Positions 19,137 to 28,461 of a stretch of DNA of 42,568 bases are shown here, one piece after another. The notes beneath the pieces are model-generated. The model was not told the origin of the DNA and did not search any database. It saw only the letters and a program-made list of their open reading frames with translations. This DNA is from a bacterium (lineage in GTDB: Bacteria > Patescibacteriota > Minisyncoccia > CAIUEV01). The stretch covers positions 1 through 42,568 of the forward strand of contig JAJYBC010000003.1 of assembly GCA_021779255.1 (NCBI GenBank), in the 5' to 3' direction. Position 1 is the first letter of the stretch; the number at the start of each line of letters is the position of its first letter. The position numbers were made by a program, and so were the translations under genes.

Positions 19137-19431
19137 AGATTTTGCAAGCTTTAGATAAAACTTCTTCTTTTATCCCTTTCTTTAGTCCCTCCTTAGTAAC
19201 TAAATCCACTTCTTTATCTAAAAACTTTTTCAAACTTAATTTGATTCTAACCAAGTCGAAAAGACCTATTTTAGCACTTTTAGTAAATTCAACTAAAATA
19301 TCCAAATCGCTTCCTTTGCTCGGTTTCCCATGAGCATAAGAACCGAACAGAGAAACTTTTTTAAAACTTTTTTGATAAGGACTAATCTCTACAGCCTCTT
19401 TAATTTTAGCCTTTAAATCCTTGTTGGTCAT
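19123..19431 (-). CDS. MntA-like nucleotidyltransferase antitoxin
   Basis: GSYAHGKPSKGSDLDILVEF minimal nucleotidyltransferase motif; overlaps the hepT start. Confidence 0.9.
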   Translation of the reverse strand: MTNKDLKAKIKEAVEISPYQKSFKKVSLFGSYAHGKPSKGSDLDILVEFTKSAKIGLFDLVRIKLSLKKFLDKEVDLVTKEGLKKGIKEEVLSKACKIYEKR

Positions 19432-19490
19432 CTTTGTTGTTAAAAGCTTACTCCGATAGATAATACCTCGTTTTTACGAAATGTAAAGTC

Positions 19491-21491
19491 TTAGTCGATC
19501 TGAATTTCTGGGGCGCCTTCACAGGCGGGAACCTTGTAAAGTTCTTTTTCTTTAATCAATTCCTTGGGCGGACTGCTCTTGCAAGGCGCTTTGCTGGTCA
19601 CGATTTCTTTAACAATGTTTTCTTCCGCTTGTTTTAGTTGTAAATATTTCGGTTGACCACTGCAAAAACCGTAGTGGTAATCTCCTTGGTTCATATAGCC
19701 ATTCTTAATAGGATAATCTGTCCAAGCTTTAAAATTGTACTCTAAAATAGAGGTATTTAAATCTCCTCTCGGTTGATTCTCGGTCCAATAACGCGCTAAA
19801 TGTCCTCTAACTTGACCGCTGGTCTGACCGGAGCCCGATTTATACGTTACTTCCGGTCTGTTTTTCTTACCTTCGTCAAATTCCTTCATGTTCTTATGGC
19901 TCTGAGTTGTTTCCAAACTACCTATCTGATTAGCACAGGCAATCGCTTCGATCTGACCTCTAGAAAATCCCCCCATTTTATTCAAACAAAACTGGCCGGA
20001 ATGTGTTCCCTCGTGAACTAAGAAATGGGCAATATTAATAATTTTATCTTTATGCGTCACATATATACTGCCACAACCGTCGCAAAGCCCTCCTTCCGGA
20101 TTATCACCAATATGTGCCACGAAACGAAAAATCATTTCGTACCGAAATTGATCGCGGTTGGCAATTCTTTTTAGAGCTTTGAGGATGGCTTGACGAGAAC
20201 CATCACCGTTATTCCAGTCACCAGGGTCTAAATCAGATGTTCCTCCTTGATCTTTATTAATCTTATCCATTCCATCGGATATTTTACCAAAATCATCCGT
20301 TTTACTACCAGTTGGCGCGTTGCTATTAGACATCGATTTCTGCCAACTGTTAGGATCGACCTGTGTCTTATCCGTCGATTGGTTATTATCAGTTTTACTA
20401 TTATCGGTCGCCGTTTTTTCCGTGCGATCGCCGCTGTTGGTCGCATTACTTCTATCATTTACTTCAGCCACCAAAACAGCATTCTCCTTGACTTTAGCCG
20501 TTAGACCCGACAAAGTTTGCTCAATAAAAGTATTTTTGGGATTTTGCGCCTCCAAACTATCCACTGTCTGAGTTAAAGCGGCGATCGCCTGATCGATTTT
20601 TTGCGGGTTGCTTTTGAGATCTGAAAAATTTTGAACGTCTGACAAACCCATTTTAGCTAAATCACCCGATTTCCGAAGAGAATCAAAAGTCAAATTGCCA
20701 ATATAATCGGTTAAATTATTTAAAATTTGCTTTTTCTGACTACTAGTTAGGGTTTGATTATTTTGATCCAAAAGAGACAGATTACTATAGCTAGGGTCGC
20801 CAGCTAGAATACCCAGATAAGTCCCTAAATTATCCGAAAGGGCAGTCGTATCTATTTTTAACTGACCATTCGAAGAATAACCGGCCAAAAAAGGAACTAA
20901 AACTGTTTCTTCTTTATTAACTGAATTTAATTTCGCTGGAACCGAAAAAACAATTTCCTGATTTTCCGGCAAAGAACTTTTGAGTTGAGTTAAAAAAGAA
21001 TCAGCCGAAAAATTACTCGTGATAATACCCGCTTTTTCTTGGCTATTAACAAGTGAAGAAAGCTGGGAGTAAGTTTTCAGTGAAGATAAATAGTCGGCTT
21101 TTGGTAAATCACTGCCCACTTTTTGAGTTCCTAAATTAACATTTTCACTCTCATCAACGCATTGAAATTGCCACCAAGAACCGGCATTTTGATAACCTAC
21201 CGCCGAAATAGCTCCTTTGAGAATTAACCAACCGGCCAGAATTAATGCAAAACCGATAAAAGCTTTTTTGGCTGTTCCCTTGGCTTTTTCCATAAAACTT
21301 TTCCGGCCAACCGAAAAAATATAGGCAAAGCCGGCTAAAATTAGAAAGGCGATGGCCACCGAAAAGCCAATCAGGATAATATAATTATAAATATTAACGG
21401 TGGTGGTCAGCAAACTACAAACACCGCAATCACCGCCTGAGCAAGCCACCAGACTGTCGCTCGCCGCTTGCACTGTTTGAATTAAATTCAT
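19491..21491 (-). CDS. T4SS-pilin-like N-terminal domain fused to a long secreted region with HExxH metallopeptidase-like motif
   Basis: N-term SLVACSGGDCGVCSLL plus two TM segments and NAGSWWQFQC; C-term FLVHEGTHSGQFCLNKMGGFSRGQIEAIACANQIGSLE. Confidence 0.75.
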   Translation of the reverse strand: MNLIQTVQAASDSLVACSGGDCGVCSLLTTTVNIYNYIILIGFSVAIAFLILAGFAYIFSVGRKSFMEKAKGTAKKAFIGFALILAGWLILKGAISAVGYQNAGSWWQFQCVDESENVNLGTQKVGSDLPKADYLSSLKTYSQLSSLVNSQEKAGIITSNFSADSFLTQLKSSLPENQEIVFSVPAKLNSVNKEETVLVPFLAGYSSNGQLKIDTTALSDNLGTYLGILAGDPSYSNLSLLDQNNQTLTSSQKKQILNNLTDYIGNLTFDSLRKSGDLAKMGLSDVQNFSDLKSNPQKIDQAIAALTQTVDSLEAQNPKNTFIEQTLSGLTAKVKENAVLVAEVNDRSNATNSGDRTEKTATDNSKTDNNQSTDKTQVDPNSWQKSMSNSNAPTGSKTDDFGKISDGMDKINKDQGGTSDLDPGDWNNGDGSRQAILKALKRIANRDQFRYEMIFRFVAHIGDNPEGGLCDGCGSIYVTHKDKIINIAHFLVHEGTHSGQFCLNKMGGFSRGQIEAIACANQIGSLETTQSHKNMKEFDEGKKNRPEVTYKSGSGQTSGQVRGHLARYWTENQPRGDLNTSILEYNFKAWTDYPIKNGYMNQGDYHYGFCSGQPKYLQLKQAEENIVKEIVTSKAPCKSSPPKELIKEKELYKVPACEGAPEIQID

Positions 21492-21722
21492 TTTTTTGTT
21501 TTAATTTTAATTGTCACCCCAAACCTTATTTTGACATCTTAAATTGTTTTAATAATACTAATTATTTTAAATAACGTCTAGCAAACCAGTACTGTCATTA
21601 CCCGGCCACAATCCCTTGGTCAAGCCAGAGGAGGTAATTCAGTCTATTTAGATTGTATTTTTGTCCCTAGATCGCCCGATTAAGTCGAACGATAACAGCG
21701 TTAACCACAGTGTAATAGCAAC

Positions 21723-21755
21723 ATAAAAAAAGAACGTAGTCGGGCTACGTTCTTT
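21723..21755 (-). terminator. rho-independent terminator downstream of the 121-aa gene
   Basis: minus strand AAAGAACGTAG-CCCGA-CTACGTTCTTT followed by TTTTATGT; 11-bp perfect stem. Confidence 0.75.
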
Positions 21756-21781
21756 AAAATTATTCAGTTAACAACTGATTG

Positions 21782-22147
21782 TCAATGTCTAGGATCTATA
21801 ACAATTATCGGCGGTCTCGACCTATTTTGCCCACCCGTACGAGCAAACTCCTCTAGCCAATTAATATTATTCATAACCTCACTGAAATCTATAGAATTGC
21901 GGGGACACACTTGGCGAGCACATTGGCTAGCATTTTCCACAAACGCCATAATAAAATCAGCATTCCAGTCCGCTCCAACCAACAACATTTTGACCTTGCT
22001 GTTGGTATTATTGCGAAGCCAGTTACAATCGAAACACTGCGCTCTTGAAAGTGATACGCTCACAAAAGCTAAGATTAGTACTGTAAGGAGCACTAAAGCC
22101 CAAAAAAAACCTCTACTCAACTTTTCTTCCTTAACTTCAAAACGCAT
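21782..22147 (-). CDS. small signal-anchored hypothetical protein
   Basis: 121 aa, one N-terminal hydrophobic segment, Cys-containing exported part; canonical Shine-Dalgarno aaaaggagggctttaaaATG. Confidence 0.65.
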   Translation of the reverse strand: MRFEVKEEKLSRGFFWALVLLTVLILAFVSVSLSRAQCFDCNWLRNNTNSKVKMLLVGADWNADFIMAFVENASQCARQVCPRNSIDFSEVMNNINWLEEFARTGGQNRSRPPIIVIDPRH

Positions 22148-22258
22148 TTTAAAGCCCTCCTTTTGTGCGATTTCCGTAGTTGCAATATGCTTTTCATATT
22201 TGTAATACGTCCATTATAGTTTCAGAAAAATTCATTTTCGTCAATCTAAAAAGCGATT

Positions 22259-24949
22259 TTACCCACCCAACTTTATTTCTTTCGCTTCTTTGCATCCTTG
22301 TAATTGTTCCTCCTTATAATCTTTATCCGTTAACTGTGGTAAATCGGCGGGTGGTTTGGAAATACATTTAAAAGTATTGGTTCTGTTCATAATTAGCTCG
22401 TTGCGACCGTGTTCGTAGTCATTTAATCTCAAAATATAATCTTCTCCACCCTTGGGCCACCCGTAAACCTGAGTGGGACTAACAGGAGCTCCGTAGCCTT
22501 TGGCATAGCTAGCTGAAGAAGCGACTGCAGTCGGATTCATATCTCCTCGCGGATCAATGTCTCGATCAACCCAGCGACTGGAATAACCTCGACATTCCAG
22601 ACGATCAGTCGAGTTATTTCCTCCCGGAATTTCCAAAACTTTTACTTCTTCTTTTTGACCGGGAACTTCTTTAACCCTGCCAACGCCTCCAATCTCATTA
22701 CTCACCGCTATGTATTCCAAATTTTTATAGCTACTCGACCAACCGTCCAAAGAAAAATCGGCTTGATGAGTTGTCTCGTGAATAATCACTTCATCCAAAG
22801 ATTTAACCGGTAAACCGAAATTAACATGAATTATTCCTGATTCATTAGAAGCAGTATGTCCGCCGCCACCGGAAGGAATCATTAAACTAACATATTTAAA
22901 AATCATTAAATAACGTAATTTATCTTTGGCGTAAATTCTCTTCAGGGCTTCTTTTACTCCTTCGACACCGCCATAAGCCTGTCCGGTGTCGTTATTATTG
23001 GGGATCATCCCTTTGCCGCCTCGCTCTCCCGGATTCGGATCGGTAATTTTCGTATTACCACTATTGCCTTTATTGATCCCTTTGCCGGACGAAGCAGCAT
23101 TTTTACCGGAACCACTGGTCGGATTATTAGCGCCAGTGTTGGAACCGCCGGCAGTTATCGTATTTTTGGGATTAGCAGTTGCTGTGTTTATATTACTATT
23201 TTGATTAAAAAGACCGCTGGAATCCATCTCTCCCGAATTATTATTGCTGTTTTGACCATTATACTGATTATTTTTCTGACAATTAGGATCGAAGGAAAGA
23301 GAAACCGGTTTGCAAGAATAAGCTAACAATTTGCCTTGCTGACAATCCTGATAACCGGTCGGATAAACCGCCCAATTATTACCGATACATTGATCAACTG
23401 GGCATTGTTTGCTTAGCATACCCAAGTCAGAGCAACCACAACCATAATATTGACTAGCTGAATCTTTGTTAATAAATTTCACTTCGGATGGGGAAGTATA
23501 GGGACAAAAATCTTGACTGTTAATAACTCCATCACCATCATCATCAGCAACTTTGGTAATGCAACTGCCCTCCGCGTCGGTACAATCATCTTTTTGACAC
23601 TGGCAAACAGAACTTCCCACCTGAGGAAGTTCATTGCTATATTGTGGCGAATCCCACGAAAGATTGTCTTCCCCGCAAAGATTTGTTTGATTACCACTTT
23701 CTTTAAGCACCCAACTACCTCCGCTGTTTTGACATTTTTGCTCTAAATCAGCCAACGGACGGCAGAAAGCATCGATTTGACCAGCAAGATTGCTATCGCA
23801 TTGACATTTTCCATCAGTCCAAGTGCCTCCGTAATTTTGGCAAACCCACTGTGCTGTCTGATTATTACCGTTTGTATTTTCTTTAGTAACCGCCATAACT
23901 TTAGTCATTTTCATAACTTCCGCCGTCAAAACGGCAATAATTTTTTGACTGTCTACTTGCGGATTATTGGGATCGGCCAAACTAGCAATAATTTCAGCTA
24001 GATCGGCATTTTTTGGATCTTTCAATAAAGTTTTGGTTCGATCGCCTTGTCCCGTTTGATAATCTTTCAACATTGACCCGATTTGCGCAAAAATAGTCGA
24101 GAAATCAGTCCCCGAAGCACTATTTAACACTTGTCCGCTACTGTCAATAATGGATTGATTGTTGGTAAAATTGTTAGTACCTAAATATTGATCTAACAAA
24201 TCAGCATTAGTCACTTGTTGATTATTGTTTGATTGTTTAGCGCTTTCATTAGCCCATTGATCTTGAATTAAAGTCCAGTATTCACCCGCGTTTTTAAGAC
24301 TTAGCTCCTCGCCATTATTTTGAACGGAAAAAAGAGGCAGAAAAGTATTTTCTGCAGAATCAGTTGAGCTCACTTGGGCAGGCGCCAAAAAATTCAAAGT
24401 TTCCCCATTATTTAAACTTTTTAATTCGGCCAACAAAGCTTCTGTATCGGTCGGACCAGTTATTTTACCTGATTTATCCGGACTCGCTAAAAAAGCTTTT
24501 ACGCTGGAAAAAGTTTTTAATTTTTCGTAAAAAGGCGAAAAATAGGGTAATTTTTCACTCCAAAATTGAGTTGTTTCTTGATTGTCCGAAGAGCAACGAA
24601 ATTGCCACCAAGAACCGCTATTTTTGGGTCCGAGAGAAATAATTAATGAGTTGGTGACTATCCAACCGGTAATTATAACAGCAAAGCCGATAAGACCGCT
24701 TTTGAGTAAATTAGCCGATTGTCTAAAAAGATTCCGATTACCGGCGCTCAAAATATAGTTTAAGCCCGCAATAATAACCGCCAGAATAGCCACCACGGAG
24801 CTAACGGCCAAGAAAAAATTATAAGTCGCCGTAATCGTTTCGAATAGCGAGCAAAGATCACAATTAGGACCTTGACAAGTAACGAGACTGGTTTGCTCAG
24901 CCGCTTGAGTGATATTAACTATTTTTTCACCAAGATAAGATAGGAACAT
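22259..24949 (-). CDS. T4SS-pilin-like N-terminal domain fused to a Cys-rich, Ca-binding-like linker and C-terminal HExxH metallopeptidase-like region
   Basis: SLVTCQGPNCDLCSLFETITATYNF, two TM segments, NSGSWWQFRC; DDDGDGVINSQDFCPY (thrombospondin type 3-like); VIIHETTHQADFSLDGWSSSYKNLEYIAVSNEIGG. Confidence 0.75.
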   Translation of the reverse strand: MFLSYLGEKIVNITQAAEQTSLVTCQGPNCDLCSLFETITATYNFFLAVSSVVAILAVIIAGLNYILSAGNRNLFRQSANLLKSGLIGFAVIITGWIVTNSLIISLGPKNSGSWWQFRCSSDNQETTQFWSEKLPYFSPFYEKLKTFSSVKAFLASPDKSGKITGPTDTEALLAELKSLNNGETLNFLAPAQVSSTDSAENTFLPLFSVQNNGEELSLKNAGEYWTLIQDQWANESAKQSNNNQQVTNADLLDQYLGTNNFTNNQSIIDSSGQVLNSASGTDFSTIFAQIGSMLKDYQTGQGDRTKTLLKDPKNADLAEIIASLADPNNPQVDSQKIIAVLTAEVMKMTKVMAVTKENTNGNNQTAQWVCQNYGGTWTDGKCQCDSNLAGQIDAFCRPLADLEQKCQNSGGSWVLKESGNQTNLCGEDNLSWDSPQYSNELPQVGSSVCQCQKDDCTDAEGSCITKVADDDGDGVINSQDFCPYTSPSEVKFINKDSASQYYGCGCSDLGMLSKQCPVDQCIGNNWAVYPTGYQDCQQGKLLAYSCKPVSLSFDPNCQKNNQYNGQNSNNNSGEMDSSGLFNQNSNINTATANPKNTITAGGSNTGANNPTSGSGKNAASSGKGINKGNSGNTKITDPNPGERGGKGMIPNNNDTGQAYGGVEGVKEALKRIYAKDKLRYLMIFKYVSLMIPSGGGGHTASNESGIIHVNFGLPVKSLDEVIIHETTHQADFSLDGWSSSYKNLEYIAVSNEIGGVGRVKEVPGQKEEVKVLEIPGGNNSTDRLECRGYSSRWVDRDIDPRGDMNPTAVASSASYAKGYGAPVSPTQVYGWPKGGEDYILRLNDYEHGRNELIMNRTNTFKCISKPPADLPQLTDKDYKEEQLQGCKEAKEIKLGG

Positions 24950-24974
24950 TATTTTTTTATTTATATGAACGATT

Positions 24975-25006
24975 TCGTAGGGGCGTATTGCAATACGCCC
25001 CTACGA
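24975..25006. repeat. REP palindrome TCGTAGGGGCGTATTGCAATACGCCCCTACGA (32 bp perfect)
   Basis: direct reading; same core as copies at 32.7, 33.4, 36.4 and 36.7 kb. Confidence 0.92.
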
Positions 25007-25014
25007 TGGGTACT

Positions 25015-25656
25015 TTATTTCTGCGCTTCTGGTGGCCCCAGTGGAAAATCATCAGGAAGAATGACCATCTCGTTGCCTTTACTCGGATTTACTTCCAAAA
25101 TAATTTTAGAATTAGTCTGAATATCCGACCAATTAGCCTGTTTTTGCAGATAAATTTGCAGTTCCGGTGTCTCCGCTATTTTCTTTTGGATTTCTTGCAT
25201 TTTTTGCTCGTTTTCTTTTTGAAGTTGACTATTGTTGGTATTTTGAGGATCAACTTGACTAAGACTCTGTATTTCTTTCGTTATTTCCCCCGCTTTAGTT
25301 TGATCAAAATTTGGATTTTTTTCTAGTTTAGTCACCGAAGATACCTCGCTCTTATTAAGATTATAGTGAATATCCGCCGAAGCAAGCTGTTTTATAATTA
25401 AATTGTCTCCCGCAATTTTTTCGACTACGCCGGAAATCTGCCGAGGATTAGTACCGATAGATTGAGGCTCACCACTGGTAGAAGGACTGGCGACTGGGTT
25501 ATTTCCTGTTATTGAGGAATTTTTTTGCGAACTGAGAGGAACAGCTTGAACAGCCGAATTACCTTTATTCTTTTTGATAGCCACAATGATTAAAAATAAA
25601 ACTAGGATGACTACTAGTAAAGTAACTCCAATTGCTACCATTTTTCGTTTTTCCAT
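25015..25656 (-). CDS. hypothetical signal-anchored protein
   Basis: 213 aa, N-terminal VAIGVTLLVVILVLFLIIVAI segment, Ser/Gln-rich exported part. Confidence 0.65.
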   Translation of the reverse strand: MEKRKMVAIGVTLLVVILVLFLIIVAIKKNKGNSAVQAVPLSSQKNSSITGNNPVASPSTSGEPQSIGTNPRQISGVVEKIAGDNLIIKQLASADIHYNLNKSEVSSVTKLEKNPNFDQTKAGEITKEIQSLSQVDPQNTNNSQLQKENEQKMQEIQKKIAETPELQIYLQKQANWSDIQTNSKIILEVNPSKGNEMVILPDDFPLGPPEAQK

Positions 25657-25763
25657 TTTTTTTATTTAAAATATTTTTATAAATTTCTCGTTTTTACAAT
25701 TTTACACAATTTTTAAAAAAATGGAAAAAATATTCATAAAAGACATATTATAATCTCTGTTTT

Positions 25764-27653
25764 TTAAAATTGGATAACATCTCCCCATGTATAGCGACAA
25801 CTCGGTTTAGGCTTTTCCAAACAGGCTTTCTGCTGTTTCTGCGTCGTTTTAATTTTTTCCTCTGAAGAAAAATCTTTTCTTTTATTGGAAACGCTTGATT
25901 GACCCTTTTCGGAAAGATTAAGTCGATGAACGGCCAGAGTACCGAAAATCTGAGAAGTCTCTATCGAAAAATTTTCTCCTCGACTACCTCGAAAAAAATC
26001 TGTTTTATCGGTACTTCTGGTAATAGCAAAATAAGTACCCCGCGCAGAAGGTGGATTATTGCTGAAATAATGAACTTTTTGATTGTCACCCGCCAACAAA
26101 TAAAGAATTGGACGATAATAGAAAGAGGGCGCCCAAAGAAAAATTCCATCCGGACTTTGACCTTTTTCCAAGTACGAATTTTTGATCCAATCTGCCAAAG
26201 CTTTCTCTTGTTCCAACGTAACAGGGTAAGCTTCATCTTGAAACAAAATTTGATCTTCGGGATAGTTGCCTCTATCTTCTTTGACAGCACTTTGAGCAAT
26301 ATCAAAACGATTAACCAAATTAAAAATGTTCGAACCCAAGAGAATAATTACCGCTAAAATAGCGATCCTTTGTCCAAAATTAGAGCGAGAAATTTTTTGA
26401 AGAATTAAACCCAAAATAATCCAAAAAGGAACAACCGAAAACAAGAAAAAACGTGGACGTAAAGCAAAAGATAACGAATAAAAAGCCCACCAAGGTACTA
26501 AAACCCAAATGGTCAAAAAAATTAACAATTCACCCCGAATAATTTTTTTACGATCAATTTTTTCTTTTTTGACCCGAAGATAATACCCGTTAATTTTCAT
26601 TTGATGAACTAGCAATTGAACGAAAATCAGGATAATTGAAGCGGAGAAAAGTCCCGCTCCGGCTGTCATAGGTAAGCTTTGACGACATTTATCGTCGCAA
26701 CGAATATCAAAACCGGCTTTAGTCTTCCAAACTGGAAAATCAACCCCCTGATTACCCGTTAATGAGATAAAAAGACCTTTGGGATAAACCCAAAGATTTT
26801 GAATAACTTTTTCCAAAGTGCTATGTTTGGTATCTTTGTTCTCTTTTTTGCCAACAGTAGCAAAAAATTGTTGAGTATTGATACCATGACTCACATATTC
26901 GTTCAATATCAAAGGTGTCTGGACAATCAAAAAAAGCAAGCTGAATACTACCAACTCCTTTCCCCAACCCAAAAGATATTTTTGAGCCAGTGGCGGATCA
27001 AGAAATCTGGCTTGAAGCCAAAAAATCGCGGCGCTAGCAATTAAAATCACCGGCATCGCCACAAAAGAAACAAAGTGCATTTGAGAAAACAAACCTACTG
27101 ATAAAGCTAAAATAGCTACCCAAAGGAGCGATCTTTTTCTATTTGCTTCTTTTTTGGCTTCAAAAAAGTTAAGCCAAGCGTAAATTGTTAGCACCGAGAA
27201 AAAAGGTAGCATATTAGGATTCCAGCTGAAACGATCGTAAGTAACCAAAAAAGTTGAATTAACAGCTAAAGCCACAATTATTAACGCCCACTTGGTTTGT
27301 AAAAATTTACGTAAAGTTAAATAAAAAAGCGGGATCAAAGCTAAATTGGCTAGAATTTCCGGTAAAACAAAGACGGCTGGATGAGTGGAACCAAAAATTT
27401 TAGCCGAAAGATAAAGAAAATAATAGTAAGCTGGCCCTAAACGTAAAAAGCTACCGCCAGCTCGCGGTCCCAATAGAGGTAAATCACTCAAACCTTTCTC
27501 CGCCACATCTTTAATCAAAAAAGCATCTCTCGATTGATCCAATTGAAAGTGAAGCCAGTCAGTCAGGTGAAATAAACGCAAAAAAAACGCCTCGGCCATC
27601 AGGGCAAGAATAACGAGAGCGATAATTTTTTGGCGATACGATAAATGAAACAT
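25764..27653 (-). CDS. polytopic membrane glycosyltransferase (GT39/PMT-like)
   Basis: ORF 25764..27701; likely start at second Met (MFHLSYRQKIIALV). DWLHFQLDQSRDAFLIKDVAEKGLSDLPLLGPRAGG loop and multiple TM segments. Confidence 0.7.
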   Translation of the reverse strand: MFHLSYRQKIIALVILALMAEAFFLRLFHLTDWLHFQLDQSRDAFLIKDVAEKGLSDLPLLGPRAGGSFLRLGPAYYYFLYLSAKIFGSTHPAVFVLPEILANLALIPLFYLTLRKFLQTKWALIIVALAVNSTFLVTYDRFSWNPNMLPFFSVLTIYAWLNFFEAKKEANRKRSLLWVAILALSVGLFSQMHFVSFVAMPVILIASAAIFWLQARFLDPPLAQKYLLGWGKELVVFSLLFLIVQTPLILNEYVSHGINTQQFFATVGKKENKDTKHSTLEKVIQNLWVYPKGLFISLTGNQGVDFPVWKTKAGFDIRCDDKCRQSLPMTAGAGLFSASIILIFVQLLVHQMKINGYYLRVKKEKIDRKKIIRGELLIFLTIWVLVPWWAFYSLSFALRPRFFLFSVVPFWIILGLILQKISRSNFGQRIAILAVIILLGSNIFNLVNRFDIAQSAVKEDRGNYPEDQILFQDEAYPVTLEQEKALADWIKNSYLEKGQSPDGIFLWAPSFYYRPILYLLAGDNQKVHYFSNNPPSARGTYFAITRSTDKTDFFRGSRGENFSIETSQIFGTLAVHRLNLSEKGQSSVSNKRKDFSSEEKIKTTQKQQKACLEKPKPSCRYTWGDVIQF

Positions 27654-27753
27654 AATAAATTTTATAATTCTGTCTTGTATTAAATTATCACACAATTTCA
27701 ATTTTAAAAAAATATTGTTAAACTAATAAAAAAATAACTTTAAAAAATAAATA

Positions 27754-28341
27754 ATGGAACAAGCAAAATTAAACATCGCGGTGCCGATCGAAATTTCAGC
27801 TCGCCACATTCATTTATCCCCAGAAGATATTACAATCCTTTTCGGTAAGGATTATCAACTAAAAAGAATAAAAAAACTTTCTCAGGCAGAAGACTTTTCC
27901 GCCAAAGAAACGGTTGAAGTCGAAATTAACGAGCAATCTATTAAAAATATCCGAGTCGTCGGACCAGCCAGAGAAAAAACTCAATTAGAAATCACTCTTT
28001 CGGATACTTATAAGATAAAAACTGACATCCCGATTCGCTTATCCGGCGATCTTGAAGGGACTTTCGGTTTTCGTATTATCGGTCCAGCGGGAGTGGTTAT
28101 CAAAGAAGAAGGAGCGATTGTGGCCAAAAGACATCTCCATATTTCACCTGACGAAGCTAAAAAATACGGTTTGGAAAACCAAAAAATAGTCTCTGTCCTT
28201 TATGAAGGTATTCGAGAAATTATTTTTCACAATGTAGAGATCAGAATTAAAAACGATTTTCATTTAGCCGTTCATATTGACGTTGACGAGGCTAACGCCT
28301 GCGGACTAAAAACGTGTGGGTTGGGAACGATCGTAATGTGA
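27754..28341 (+). CDS. pduL: PduL-like phosphate acyltransferase (phosphotransacylase)
   Basis: VPIEISARHIHLSPEDI, GAIVAKRHLHISPDEAKKYGLENQKIV; conserved His metal ligands. Confidence 0.88.
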   Translation: MEQAKLNIAVPIEISARHIHLSPEDITILFGKDYQLKRIKKLSQAEDFSAKETVEVEINEQSIKNIRVVGPAREKTQLEITLSDTYKIKTDIPIRLSGDLEGTFGFRIIGPAGVVIKEEGAIVAKRHLHISPDEAKKYGLENQKIVSVLYEGIREIIFHNVEIRIKNDFHLAVHIDVDEANACGLKTCGLGTIVM

Positions 28342-28360
28342 TATGGTACAGATAAATCGC

Positions 28361-28388
28361 GTAACGACAGGTCGCGACCTGTTGTTAC
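28361..28388. repeat. REP-like palindrome GTAACGACAGGTCGCGACCTGTTGTTAC
   Basis: 28-bp inverted repeat with a single G/T wobble, centre TCGCGA. Confidence 0.85.
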
Positions 28389-28461
28389 AAGAGCAGTTTG
28401 TATTTTTTATATATTTGATGTATTTTATTCACGATAATCATAATATTTTTAAACATCCTCT

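Noticed and set aside
21492-21781. tmRNA, 6S, SRP or RNase P RNA in the intergenic interval
   Set aside because: None of the conserved core motifs of these RNAs is recognisable by eye on either strand.
20228-24642. Antisense and alternate-frame ORFs in the pilin-fusion genes (for example 20247..20504, 22986..23204, 24364..24642)
   Set aside because: Low-complexity frames opposite supported CDS; no independent evidence.
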